From: Niebla homalea
Lineage: Eukaryota; Ascomycota; Lecanoromycetes; Lecanorales; Ramalinaceae
DNA length: 64,000 nucleotides
Assembly (NCBI GenBank): GCA_019925105.1
Contig: JAHGAU010000011.1
Location: forward strand, 682,001-746,000
Direction: 5' to 3'
Part shown: in pieces, positions 1 through 11,379 of the stretch
Layout of the letters: each line of letters begins with the position of its first letter
Numbering within the stretch: the stretch's first letter is position 1
Translations under genes and position numbers: made by a program
The notes under the pieces: model-generated
The model's input: only the letters and a program-made list of their open reading frames with translations
Told to the model about the DNA's origin: nothing
The model's database searches: none

Positions 1-1649
1 AGCGAAAAAGCCCGGAAATCGGGCTTTTTCCTGCCTCTGAAGACGATCGTCCACTCGCTGCTGGATTTCTGCATGCGACTTACCGTCCAAGGGTTTGTAT
101 CCTGCCGGGAAAAATTTACCTCTTATCCAAGCCGATCGCAAAGAATCAATCACTTCTCCGTCTGGACATCCTTTTTCTGCAAAGCCTTGTTCAATCTTAC
201 TCATGTCCATGTTCCACGCTTCAAGACCCTCAACAATGATATCCTCGAAAAATAATCGCCATTGTCGACAGCGCTCCTTTTTATCCTCGGGAGTAAGGTC
301 ACCATCACGGTGGAAAGCCGGGCTGGGAGATGTTTCTGTGATTTCGGCGGCGTTGACCAGATGCTCGACGGTAGTAGTGTTGGCATTATTATCAGGGTCC
401 TCGTCTTTATTTGTGTCCAGAGGCTCGTCGTTGTCGTTTGCGTCCAGAAGTTCCTCGTCTTCGAGGATATCGTTGCTATCATTATCAGGGTCCTCGTCTG
501 CATTGGTGTCCAAAGTGTCCTCATCTTCGTTTGTACCTATGGGTTCCTCGTCTTCGTTCGTGTGCAGAGGCTTTGTTGCAGTGCTCGCTGAAGATGATGA
601 GGTAGTGTCGCTTCCGCTGCTTTTCTGAATTGGATCATGGCGAGGTGAATGGGTCGAGAGATGATCGACTGCATTATTGCCATCATCATCAGGGTCCTCG
701 TCTTCGTCATTGACTGCATCTTTGCCATTATTATCAAGGTCCTCGTCTTCACTCATGTCCAAATGGTCCTCGTCTTCGTTTGGATCGAGAGGGTCACCGT
801 CTTCGTTTATAACCAGAAGGTCCTCGTTTTCGATTATATCGTTGCTATCAACATTATCAGAGTCCTCGTCTTCGGTTGTGTCCAGAAGATTCTCGTCTTC
901 GATTGGGTCCAAAGGCTCCTCGTCTTCATTTGTGTCCAGAAGGTGGGTTGTAGTGCTTGTCGATAAGGTAGCATCACTTCCTTTACTTTGTGGAGGTCCT
1001 GCGTTGGAAGGTGCTTGGGGAATTGTTGTTGCCTCCATCGGCGAATGACTAGATTGGGGAGATAAGGGAGGGGTGCTGGTATTGATATGTGGCAATGATG
1101 CAGTAGGGGGCGATCCTCAAGGATGTCAGATGCAGGGTCGGATAATAGGTAGAGCCAATGGAGCTGAGCGCTTTCCCCAGAAAGGTTCGGCTGCTGCAAG
1201 AGAGAGACCTGATCATTGTTGCCGGAGTTCTGTTGATCCTGAGTCTTGAGGGCCGGACAGATCCACCATGACCAGATCCAATCCAGTGAGAAAAGCGTGA
1301 CCGGCCACGGTGATTCTTGTTCGGCCACCATCCTAATCCACCACCAAAGTGGTCGCCTCATCGCTCCCAGGAAGCCAAGACCGACCTGTAGTGGTGACTT
1401 CCAGCGGCGGAATTGGGATGGAGTCATCTCTCCGCCAGGGTGCATACATTCGCCGTAGACACCCAGAAGGACGGTGCCGAGAACACAGGCAAAGAGAAGG
1501 AAGTCCCAGAGCAGAATAACGAGAAGCCACAACCAAGCTGAGACGGAGTCAGGGCCCTGATCGAAAGAAGCGTCGGATACGATTGGACCATATTCATTGT
1601 TGCTCGTGTCAGTACAGGTACTGGACTCTGAGGCAGTAGAAGAAGCCAT
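1..1649 (-). CDS. Acidic-repeat membrane protein, 3' end outside window
   Basis: I do not recognise this family. The ATG at 1649 opens a frame whose first ~178 residues hold one strong transmembrane segment (about residues 37-65, rich in Leu, Trp and Val) and then Trp-rich hydrophobic stretches. Around 1115 the coding signal moves to another frame, which stays open from about 1115 to base 1 (over 370 codons). That frame encodes a Ser/Pro/Thr linker, then about 200 residues of an acidic repeat built on the theme LDTNEDEDPDNN, and then a non-repetitive C-terminal part with an Arg/Lys/Trp-rich helix (EDKKERCRQWRLFFEDIIVE). The frame change implies an intron or a frameshift between about 1450 and 1060. 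I found no clear GTAAGT-type donor; ATACCAG ending at 1076 is a plausible acceptor. The first frame stays open to 834, but its tail (repeats of FWTQMKTR type) is only the acidic repeat read out of frame. The acidic repeats could bind calcium or basic partners, but this is inference. Confidence 0.6.
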
Positions 1650-2690
1650 GGGAAGAGATATTGGATGAGTTCAACCCAAAGAGCAAGGAGAAGATGGTGG
1701 CATGCACGAGGAGGACGATTCAAGACTGCCATATTTTATGATCCAAAAAAAAAAAATCTTCGAGCCAGTGAAATGCGAACTGTCAATATTGATGCGAAAT
1801 GCATCTACCCAGCGCCGCCTGCAGGCTCCCTACGGGGGATTGCGCACCCCCTCCTGCCCCTTACCATGTCCCTTGGTAGCAGAGCATTTCAGGTTGCGGT
1901 ACTCGAAGATCATCGCAGACAATCAAACTTCACCGGGTCGATACTCTTCTCATAACACTTTGCGAGAAAGGTGGATTACTCAATGCACGTCCTAGTGGTA
2001 GGATGGATGATGCATGAGCAAAATCTACTTATGGGGGCCAAGACACTAGCAAATACAGCAAATTCCCCCGAAACCGGAAACAGCAGTTCACTTTGCGTGC
2101 TAATGAGCTTTGGTATGACCAGGTCAGCTGATCCCTTCAGTCCACCCCGGGCTAAGCCCCTGCGGGTTAGTACTGAGGGATTTCTATTCCGTCGACACCG
2201 GTCTGTCATTGGCCGACTTAGCGATACCATTAGCCCAAATCTAGATCGTGTCCCTTGCTCCAATTCCGATTAACGCAGGGTCAAGAGGGTCAACTGCTCC
2301 GTGAAATATCTCGTGAAACAATTGTATCCCCCCCACTGTAGCGGCTGTCTTTCTCCCGCGTCTTGCCGCTCTTTCTCCCAGACCGTCTTCCGTAGCGCCC
2401 CGCTATGTTAACGCTAAGGACCTCCAACTCCCCGAGGCGGTGCCTGCGGAAGAGGGTGGCAGTATGCCCGTGTATCGTCGCGGCTACAGCAATTACTGAT
2501 AACTGGGTAGGGGGAGGGGTTGAGGACGGGACCGCGAGTTCGATCGGTGGCTTTCTTGGGTACGGATGGCTTATCCTCTCAGTTCTCAGCCCTTCCCCAC
2601 AAAAGGGCCCTAACGGTAGGCCTACATAATCGGACGCTAGCCTACCGGGGCTCGTTTTATGGGGATCCAAGCTTAAAAGTCGATTTTTCG
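1650..2690. other. GC-balanced intergenic DNA, no gene recognised
   Basis: This stretch upstream of the minus-strand gene has normal base composition. It contains only short overlapping open frames on both strands (the longest is minus 2670-2290, 126 codons), with no domain, no splice-linked neighbour and no codon pattern that I trust. The first ~150 bases must hold the promoter and 5' leader of the leftward gene. The composition changes abruptly to AT-rich at about 2690. Confidence 0.5.
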
Positions 2691-4639
2691 GCCAGTAAAC
2701 TATTAATTAAGAAACGTATATTTAAGTAAACCCTTAATAACTTAAGTACCCTTATTATTATACGTAATACTTCCCGATAATTATTATAATAAAATACTAA
2801 AAAGATTATCTTTACTTTCCTTATTATCTTCACCCTCCTTATTGTCTTCACCCTCCTTATTATCTTTACCCTCCTTATTATCTTCACCCTCCTTATTATC
2901 TTTATTATCTTCACCCTCCTTATTATCTTCACCCTCCTTATTATCTTTACCCTCCTTATTATCTTTACCCTCCTTTTCAATTTTATTTTCCCTATTATTT
3001 TTACGTTTATTTACGGCGAATTCTTATTATAAGGAATATAATATTATATAATATATTCTATTAAGGTTAAATTAACGTGAATAAGCAGCGCCACCGATGA
3101 CTATTAATGGAAAATATATTTTAACGTATAATAATGCGTTCTTATAGCCATTTTAATAATTTAAATTTACTTATATAATTATTAATTAAAGGATAAACGT
3201 AGAATTTATCGTTAAAAAGCCTGAATTATATAAAAACCCTATATTAATTAAATTACAAAATTATATTATAAGGTTAAATATAACTCTGAATAATTTAAAT
3301 TTATTTTAATAATTAATAATTAAAAGTCTTTAATATTTCAAATCCGTTTATAGAATTAATAGTTAAAATATAATTAAAGTTAAAAAAAATGAATTTCTTA
3401 ATCTGATTACGTAAATTACCTTAATAAAGATTAATTAAGTAACCTTTAAAAGTTATTTATTAAAAAAAAGTGATGGAACGGCCTTATCAATATTAAATTT
3501 TTATTTAAGTAAGTTCCCTAATTAATATACGTTAGTTTTAATCTTAATATAAATTACCCTTAAAGTGATAAAAAATCGTAAATTATAAATTACAATTTAC
3601 CCGTATTGGATTACGTTTAATAAATATTCAGAAATAATTATAAAAGCTATTTATTTAATAATTATTATGAATAGGTATTATAAATTAAAGCCGGTGGAAA
3701 AGGGGAAACCACGGAAGACATAGAACGTACGATTAAGTATATGAAGGGATGAAAACACTAAAAAGGGCTGATTAAGGGTGGAATCCCTTTATATATGCTT
3801 TGAAAGGGAGAGTAAAACCAAATAAACTAGAAAGCAACCTATACCTTACTTACTTACATAAGGGCTGCAGCCTATCTCTAATTATACTCCACTGTTACTT
3901 GCTATTTTGTCACTTTTGCTCTTTCCTTACCTTCTATCTTTTCTGCCGGGTTTTATTAATAAACACGTTAGTTATTAAATATTAAATAAAAAACCCTTAA
4001 GGCTTATAAATTATTAATCATAAAGATTTATTTATTCCGCTTTTTATATTTCTTAAGAGTTTAAGTTCTTTTACGTAATTATTAATTAAAAGTAAAATTA
4101 ATACATCTTAAAAAGAAAAAACAAATAATTTTTTGTTTAATATAACGTTCCTTAGTTGATAAAGTTAAAACGTTTATATTATTCTGGCTTAATTAAAAAA
4201 ATAATAAAATAAATTTTAAAAAATATAATTAATTATATAAGGAAAGAACTATACAATAACGTAGAATAAATCAATCCTATAAAATATAGTATTAAATAAT
4301 AAATATTATTGACTATAAAATTAAATGAAACTTATTATATAACTTAAAAACTAATATATATATATATATTAATACATAAATAATTAAGAACCCCTACTTT
4401 ATTTATAATAAAGGTTTATGGTTAAATTAAAATTAAAATATAATACCTTAGATTACTTATAATATATATTTAAGGAATAGATTGGGATTAACTTAAATAT
4501 TAAAAATCTTATTTTTTAAAAACATTAAATTATAACTTACTATTTAAAAATCTAAAGCCTTAAACGGGAAAGTAATTACAATATAATAAGGGAATAAATG
4601 AAAAGAGGACTTAAAGGGTATAATACTGGCCTCCCATAT
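2691..4639. other. AT-rich decayed DNA
   Basis: Composition is strongly AT with stops in all frames and TpA-rich runs, as expected for RIP-mutated repeat DNA. A minisatellite lies at its left end (separate entry). A less AT-biased patch at about 3830-3950 has a small open frame without recognisable similarity. I could not identify the parent element. Confidence 0.5.
2816..2974. repeat. 18-bp minisatellite, about 8.5 units
   Basis: Tandem units of the form CCTTATTATCTTCACCCT repeat across the interval. A C/T variant occurs at the base before ACCCTCC, and one extra 9-bp TTTATTATC insertion lies near 2900. The array is strand-asymmetric, pyrimidine-rich on plus. Its retained C residues contrast with the C-depleted flanks. 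Confidence 0.9.
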
Positions 4640-5860
4640 CGATCCTAGTTAAATATAAAAGGCTAAGCTTATTCACCCCAAAAGGAGTAATTATTTAAAG
4701 CGATAAAGGCAATAAAACCATTATTGACCTCGTATTTAAATTCGAAAACTTTAAAGCGGCGGTTATTAACTATAAATCTAATAAAAAGCTTAAGTACGGC
4801 TTTAATTATATCCCGATAATATTAACGTTAAACTAAAAGTACGATTTTACGCCGGAATTAATATAAAAAAAAGGGTAAAAAATAGCTAATACCGGAGAAG
4901 TTTAAGGGAAGGTAACCGAAATAATTAAAAGGATCGTTTACCCGGTATTAATATTAAGGATCGATATTAAAAATTTTATAAATACGATTATAATAACGCT
5001 AAAAAAAATAACAGAAATTACAATAACGATAATAAAGCTATTTTAAATAACTAAATAAATTTTATTAAAGTAGAAGATATATAAAAGCAATAAGGTTAAC
5101 TAGAATAAAACTAAAAAATATCGTTTAAAACTAAATCCTACGATTATTCGGGAAGAACTAATCTAAATATAAGAAATTAAGGTAAATATATTTACAATAA
5201 TGAAGAAAATATACTTTCAGAATAAGGTTTATAACTTATCACTTTTAAGGGAAGGGGTATGGTGGTTAATAAAGTACGGATAGACTCAAAATAGGGAAAC
5301 TAAGGCCGATTTTAAAGTTTTATTACTCAAAAGACCGGGAAAGGGTACTATAAAAACGTTTAAGCATAAGATTAAAGCTTTCTTCCCGTTACTATTAATA
5401 ATAACGTTAAATAATATAAAAGAGATAATATACTTTATTTTATTAAAAAGTTTAAGAATAATAATTTACGATATAATTAATAAAATAAAAGAATACTTAA
5501 AAAAGGATAAAACGTTAAAATTAAACGGGATATGAAATAAATTCCTTACTAGAATACTTTAATTATTTATATAGGTTTTTTCGTATTTTTTTCTATATAC
5601 TTAAAAATTAAGGTTATTATTTAAAGAAGTTTAAAGAGACTATAATAATTATCTTAAAGAAATTAAGTAAATAATATTACGCGGTAATAAAAGTTTTAAT
5701 TAAATGAGTTATACTTTTTTTATACGTTAAGAAAGGCTTTAAAAAATTTTATTATAAAGTTACTTAAAATTATACGGAAGAAAACAATTTACTCTTAAAT
5801 TAATATATAAGAATATAAAAAGTATTACAGTATAAGTAATAAATATAGAGTAATAACTGC
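4640..5860 (+). pseudogene. RIP-degraded LINE ORF2 fragment, family 2 (EN end, linker, RT start)
   Basis: With C-to-T decay allowed for, successive segments match the ORF2 order of Tad-like LINEs. Near 4735 an endonuclease C-terminal stretch reads IIDLVFKFENFKAAVINYKS, and near 4795 KYGFNYIPIILTLN, a decayed form of the YGSDHIPI motif. Around 5255-5400 comes the linker with VWWLIKYG, LLKRPGKGTIKT and FPLLL. At about 5490-5570 the reverse transcriptase begins with LKKDKTLKLNGI, a decayed form of the KKDKAPGPDGIPNKFL block. Stops are dispersed and the element is dead. Both ends are uncertain. It is a separate family from the five well-bounded LINE copies further right; a second fragment lies at 11380-12370. 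Confidence 0.6.
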
Positions 5861-8146
5861 CTGAGTTACTATTTAGCTATATTGCGTGCGAAATATATAG
5901 TGTGCTTTAAGCCGTTATACCCCTTTAGGCCTTAGTGAATACGATAAATTAATAGGAGCCCTATAAATTAAAGCTTAAAAAAAGTTTGTAAAGTTTATTT
6001 TCTATTTTATAAATATAAATTAATATATATGTTAAGGTACTTAAAGAATTAAAAGATATTAAATCTAATAAACCTTAAGAAAATCATTATAGAGTTAGAA
6101 ATAAATCTTAAAGTTTTAAAGCCGTATGTAAATAATAAATTAAACTAAAAAACGAAAATAATAAAAGTTTATAAAAAGATAATTTTATAATAAAAAGGCT
6201 TAACGTATTTAATAATATATTGAAAATATATTAGTTTAAGAAATAAAAATAATATATTAAGCGTTTATAAAGCTTAAAATAACTTACGTTATAATTATAT
6301 AATATTAATTAGGTTAAAATTTAATAGTTATTAAAGATATTAACTTAATATTTATATATAATCTCCGGGATATATAAAATTAAATTAATCGCGATTATTA
6401 AGTTAAGAACGTATATTTTATTAATAGATTTTATTTTAAATTAAATAGCTTTATACTTTAAGTTAATTAAGGGAATATATCAAGGTAGTAAAGAAAACAA
6501 TAAGAGAATTTATTTTATTTTATTTTTAAGCCGGTAAAGAAGTTAAATTTATTCTTATTATTCCTTATAAAGTTAAAAATAAAATAGGCTATTAAATAAA
6601 ATATATTAAGAACTTTATTATAAGATAAATTTAGAGGATAACGATAACGAGGGCGATAGAATAAATACGTACGGATAAATACGTACGGTTTTCGATAAAA
6701 GAATAAACGAATATAAGCGCGGAAATATAACGAAGAATAAAATCTTAAAAAGAATTAATAAAGCTAGCGGAAAGATATTAATAAAAGGGCAATAAACAAT
6801 ATAAAGGAACGTATTAATTACAATAATAAGTCTAGAAAAGCCGCCTTAAAATAAAATTTAAGGGAATAAAGTTATAAATATATATAAAAATAAGGAAGAA
6901 ATACGTAATAAGAAAATAGTAAAACAGATAAAAAGTAAACTAATTAAAATAAATATAAAAACGGCATTAATAATTAACGGACTTTTTATTAACGATAAAT
7001 TAAGAGTTAATTAATAAAAAAAACGTGACCTTTTATATATATAAAATTATAGAAAATAAAATAATATTACTTTAAGGTAATATTAAGGGGTTAAAATAGA
7101 AAGAAATAAAAAAAGGAAAAAGGAAATAATTAAAGAAAGGATAAAAAATTATTTATACCCCGGTAATTATTATAATCTTTATAGTATTAAACTTCATAAA
7201 AAAAAATATCCTAAACGGAAAACCTAATAAATAAAATGTATAGATAAAAAAAAACCGCTTTATAACCGATGATAAAAAAGGGCCGGAAGGAACAGGAAAA
7301 AGAAAGAAACAAAAAAAAAGCATAATAATATCCCGCAAAGAAAAAACATTTACCCTTAAAATAAAAAATAAAAGGGAGATAACCGCGGTTACGAAGGATA
7401 TATTAATAAAATTAATAAAGGCATTTAAGGTAAAACGAAAATTATTAATTAATTAAATAAAAACGGTAATTAAGTTAAAGAATAAAAATATAATATTTAT
7501 TTTTCAAATATCTATTATAATAAAAAGGCAATTAAAAAAGATATTTAAATAATTAAAACTTGAAATAATATAAATTAACGATAGTATTCCGTTAATCATA
7601 TATAAAAACGGTAAATAAGCTTTATTTAATTACGTTTAAGTTCATAAATAAGGAAGCTATAATAAAAAATATTATACCTGGGATTAAAAATAATTAGCTT
7701 TAAGCTTTCATTATCCGTAAAAAATGTATTACTTAATAACAGATACTTAACGGTAATACTTAATACTTTATTTATAGAGATATATAATAGTTTTTTTAAA
7801 TTAAAGCATTATTAACGGTAAATTTCTTTAAATTATTAAAGCGTAAAACTGGGGGTAAATATTTAATAATACTTTAAATATTAAGGATACTATTATCTTA
7901 TACTGGAATAAATAAATAGATTAAGATACGTAATTTAAATTAAAATTACGTTTTTTTTTAAAAAAATATAAATTATTAATTATAAAAAAAAACTAATAAA
8001 AATATATTAAAATATATAAATATAAAGAAAAAACTATAGTATATAGAAAAACTAAAATGTAATAAGAAAAAAGGAAACGGAGAAAGAAAAAAATTATAAA
8101 TAAGATTTAAAGATATAACCTTAAGAAAAAGAACTTATTTATATTA
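5861..8146 (+). pseudogene. AT-rich decayed DNA with a LINE ORF1-like stretch
   Basis: No intact frame exists. From about 7390 to 7640 the plus strand reads like a decayed LINE ORF1: a KDILIKLIKAF helix, then INQIKTVIKLKNKNIIFIFQ (taken through one RIP-type stop), then KRQLKKIFK, the order seen in Tad-type ORF1 before the zinc knuckles. The rest (5861-7380 and 7640-8146) is AT-rich and stop-filled, with no motif I can name. A short tandem ATAAATACGTACGG duplication lies at about 6661-6690. Confidence 0.3.
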
Positions 8147-8536
8147 CGGGAAGCGGGACGGGATAAGACGGTTTTTCGATTTACTTATCCCATCTTACGT
8201 AATAAGGGAGAAGATTAAATCTTATCGTATTTTATTTTTATCCCGGCGGGATAAAATTAAAATATAATAAGATCTTAACTCTTAATAACGTTAACTATAT
8301 TAAGTAAATAATTCACTTTTAATATTTAATTTTTTAATTTTTTTCTGGGGTTTTTAATATATATAATAATTCTTATACTATAAATAATAAGCTTAAAATC
8401 TTATTATATTCCGATCTTATCCTATCTTATCCCGTATTAATACGGGATGGGATTATAATTACTTAATCCCGTCTTATCCTTATCCCGTCCCTATCCCGTC
8501 TTTATCTTATAGGATATATCCCGTCCCGCTTACCGG
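8147..8536. mobile_element. MITE-like element with 19-20-bp terminal inverted repeats
   Basis: The left end reads CGGGAAGCGGGACGGGATA. The right end, reverse-complemented, reads CCGGTAAGCGGGACGGGATA, so the termini match over about 18 bases with one internal mismatch. Both subterminal regions carry many copies of a GGGATA-type hexamer in opposite orientation, pointing inward. The ~390-bp interior has no coding capacity. One end of a related element occurs at 55656. No clear target duplication is readable. This is a non-autonomous DNA transposon by structure; I cannot assign the superfamily. Confidence 0.65.
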
Positions 8537-9030
8537 AGTACATATTTAACCGCTTTCTAAAAGGGAATTAAGCCTTAAAAATAAAAAAGGATAAAGAATA
8601 ATAATAAAAAAAGAAGAAATAAAGAAAATATCATTAAATAAAAATTAAAAGGCCAATATAAAACATTAACGGGGCTTTAAAAGCGAAAAAGACCAAGAAA
8701 GATAACTATATTTATAAAGAAAAGCATATGGTTGATATTAAAAGCTTTAAGAAAAGAAAAAAGGGAAAAAATAAAACAATAAAGGATAAAGGATAAAGAA
8801 AATACCGATTTATAAAAAAACAATAAATAATATATTTAATAAAATAAATATTATATAATATAATATAGAAGGGTAATTAATTATAATAATATAATTACTT
8901 TTTTGTAATAAAATAATCCGGTAAATAAATATAATTATTATAAATTATAATAAAATAATATAATATGTTCCTTTATAAACCCGGAAAATTATTTTTATTT
9001 TTATTTTAATAAAAATAAAACGACTTAAAC

Positions 9031-9193
9031 TATTACATATAAGCAGCGTAGGCATATTATAATAAGTATAGCACAGGGGCTTAAGCCTATATATGCTTGA
9101 CGCACTTATATAACTACCAATACCGTCTATAGTTGTAATCCAGGCAGTTACCATACCACCCTAAATACCTGCACTTCGTCTTTTTCCCTGATA
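9031..9193. repeat. 160-bp dispersed repeat, copy R1
   Basis: First of four copies. It starts TATTACATATAAGCAG, has TATATATGCTTGACGCAC in the middle, then ATCCAGGCAGTTACC, and ends with CTTCGTCTTTTTCCCTGATA. Confidence 0.75.
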
Positions 9194-9501
9194 AATAATA
9201 GCAATAGCGATAATACGCTCTCCTTTTGGCAGCGGCTCCTTACTTTCGAAGACCCGTGGATACGGCAGTTAACAGTTATTAAGCCCACCTCCGGAATTTC
9301 ATTGCTTATAACGAATAATAAAGACTTTATATTCATAAAGGTCGATAGGGACGTAAGTTAAACATAATAAGAAAAAAAGGATACTTTACTATACGTTATA
9401 TACGTTATAAAGTCGGCATAAAGACTTTAAAACTATATGCCAGAAAGTCGGCTTAAACCTTATTATTATATGCTTTACGGTTAATATATAGATTATACAG
9501 G

Positions 9502-9665
9502 TATTACGTACAAGCAGTATAGATACCAATATAGGCATAGCGTAAGGGCTTAAAGCTATATATGCTTGGCGCGTACCTATATAAGTAGTAATACCGTTTA
9601 TAATTATAATCCAGGCAGTTATTACTCCACCCTTAATATCTGTACTTCGTCTTTTTCCCTGATAA
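9502..9665. repeat. 160-bp dispersed repeat, copy R2
   Basis: Same landmarks as R1: TATTACGTACAAGCAG, TATATATGCTTGGCGCG, ATCCAGGCAGTTATTACTCC and CTTCGTCTTTTTCCCTGATA. Same orientation as R1. Confidence 0.75.
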
Positions 9666-10575
9666 ATAGTAGTAATAGTTAAGTTCCGATTTTACTTATA
9701 TCGTTATATATAAGAGGGATTATGGATATACCCTTACCGATACCGTTTCATTAATATTAACGGTAGACTATAATACGTAGAGTACCTAACTTTATAAATT
9801 ACGACTTCCCGGCACCCTTTAGCTTAACGGATTATATAACTATATTTAGCTTTATAAATTAATAAATAATATATTCTCCTTTTAATAGATTAAGTTTTTA
9901 CTTTTAAAGACTATAAATATAATAGTTTTAATTATTAACCTTATTTCCGGATATTTAATGCTTATAACGAATAATAAAGACTTTATATTTAAAGGTTAAT
10001 AGGGACGTAAGTTAAATATAACGGGTAAAGAAAAATACTTTAAAACTATATATTATAAAGTTAATATAAAGACCTTATAATATTAATACGTTAAAGGGTC
10101 GGCATAAAGACCTTATTTTATTTATACGCCTTATAATCGGTATAAAAACTATATAAAAAGTAAATATATTATCGTAATAATAATAATTAAATTATTATTT
10201 AATTTATAATATATAATATTTACGGCTTAATTAGTTAATTAATAAAAATAAAAAACATAAATGTAAGTAAAAGTAATAAGGATAGATATTTATTTGGTAA
10301 AATTACGGACATCTCGTTTTTAAATGATTTAATTTAATTTTAATCGCTTAAATCTATAATTATTTCCCGGGTCGCGGTTCCGTTTATTTTTTATAATTCT
10401 CATTAACGTTATTATCTACCTTACCTTATAGCTTAATAATTATATATTTAATTAATATAATTTATATATTTAAAGCTTCCTTTTAATTATTTTTATTATT
10501 AAGTTAATTAATATCTATAGTATTTTATAATAGATATTTTAACGTAAGCGTTAGCTTTTTCTTTTTATGGGTACT

Positions 10576-10739
10576 TATTACGTATAAACAGTATAAATAC
10601 CAATATAGGCATAGCGTAAAGGCTTAAGGCTATATATACTTGGCGCGCACCCACATAAGTAGTAATACCGTTCATAGTTGCAATTTAGGCAGTTATTACT
10701 CCACCCTTAATACCTGCACTTCGTCTTTTTCCCTGATAA
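10576..10739. repeat. 160-bp dispersed repeat, copy R3
   Basis: Same orientation and landmarks: TATTACGTATAAACAG, ATATACTTGGCGCGC, GCAGTTATTACTCCACCC and CTTCGTCTTTTTCCCTGATA. It forms the 3' end of a longer ~575-bp direct repeat (10162-10739 matching 10748-11315). Confidence 0.75.
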
Positions 10740-10747
10740 CAGGGAAC

Positions 10748-11315
10748 ATATATATTTTCGCAATAATAATTATTAAGTTATTACTTATTCTATAGTATAT
10801 AATAAATACCGCTTTAATTAATTAATTAATAAAGTAAAAGCATAAGTATAAGTAAGGGTATAAAACGTACTCTTATCCGGTAAGATTACGGAAATCTCAT
10901 TTTTAAACGATTTAACTTAAATTTAATCGCTTAAATTTATGATTATTCCCGGGTCGTAATTCCGTTTAATTTTCATAATTCTTATTAATATTACCATCTA
11001 CTTTACCTTATTATTTATTAATTATATATTTAAATAACGTTATTTATATACTTAGGGCTTGCTTTTAATTATTTTTATTACCGAGTTAAATAATATCAAT
11101 AATATTTTATAGTGGATAATCCGACGTGAACGTTAGCTTTTTCTTTTTTATAGGCACTTATTACGTATAAGCAGCGTAGGTATACTATAATAGGTATATC
11201 GTAAAGCCTTAAGGCTATATATGCTTAGCGTACTTATATAATTAGTAATAACGTCCATATTTATAATCCAGGCAGTTACCACTTTACCCTCAATACCTGT
11301 ATTTCGTCTTTTTCT
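10748..11315. repeat. Second unit of a ~575-bp direct repeat, ending in copy R4
   Basis: This interval aligns base-for-base, apart from transitions, with 10162-10739. Shared stretches include CCCGGGTCG followed by TTCCGTTTA, and ACGTTAGCTTTTTCTTTT. The last part (11159-11315) is copy R4, with TATTACGTATAAGCAGCG and ATCCAGGCAGTTACC. The two units are head-to-tail with almost no spacer. Confidence 0.7.
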
Positions 11316-11379
11316 TTAACTTAAACGTATTTTTATATAAGTAAAATGTTAGACGTAAATAATTAAAAAATCATATATA

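Larger units (their letters stand above)
8537..11379. other. AT-rich region with a multi-copy repeat cluster
   Basis: There is no gene. The region is dominated by four copies of a ~160-bp sequence (separate entries) embedded in partly repeated spacers. For example, a segment with AATAAAGACTTTATATT and GGGACGTAAGTTAAA occurs at about 9315-9370 and again at 9970-10020. Less AT-biased patches (9200-9300, for instance) suggest that not all of it was heavily mutated. Confidence 0.5.

Noticed and set aside
95..628. Plus-strand 177-codon open frame, Ser-rich
   Set aside because: It is the antisense of the acidic repeat coding frame; the Ser runs mirror GAC/GAG codons on the minus strand.
677..1048. 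Plus-strand 123-codon open frame
   Set aside because: Also antisense to the acidic repeats, with the same Ser-rich shadow pattern.
2290..2670. Minus-strand 126-codon open frame in the left intergenic region
   Set aside because: No domain, no neighbouring exon, and equal-length frames overlap on the other strand; composition alone keeps it open.
2657..2980. Minus-strand 107-codon frame with RRVKII repeats
   Set aside because: It is the translation of the 18-bp minisatellite, a multiple of three, so it stays open by construction.
3800..3985. 61-codon plus-strand frame in a less AT-rich patch
   Set aside because: No similarity to a known family, no support from neighbours, and length expected by chance.
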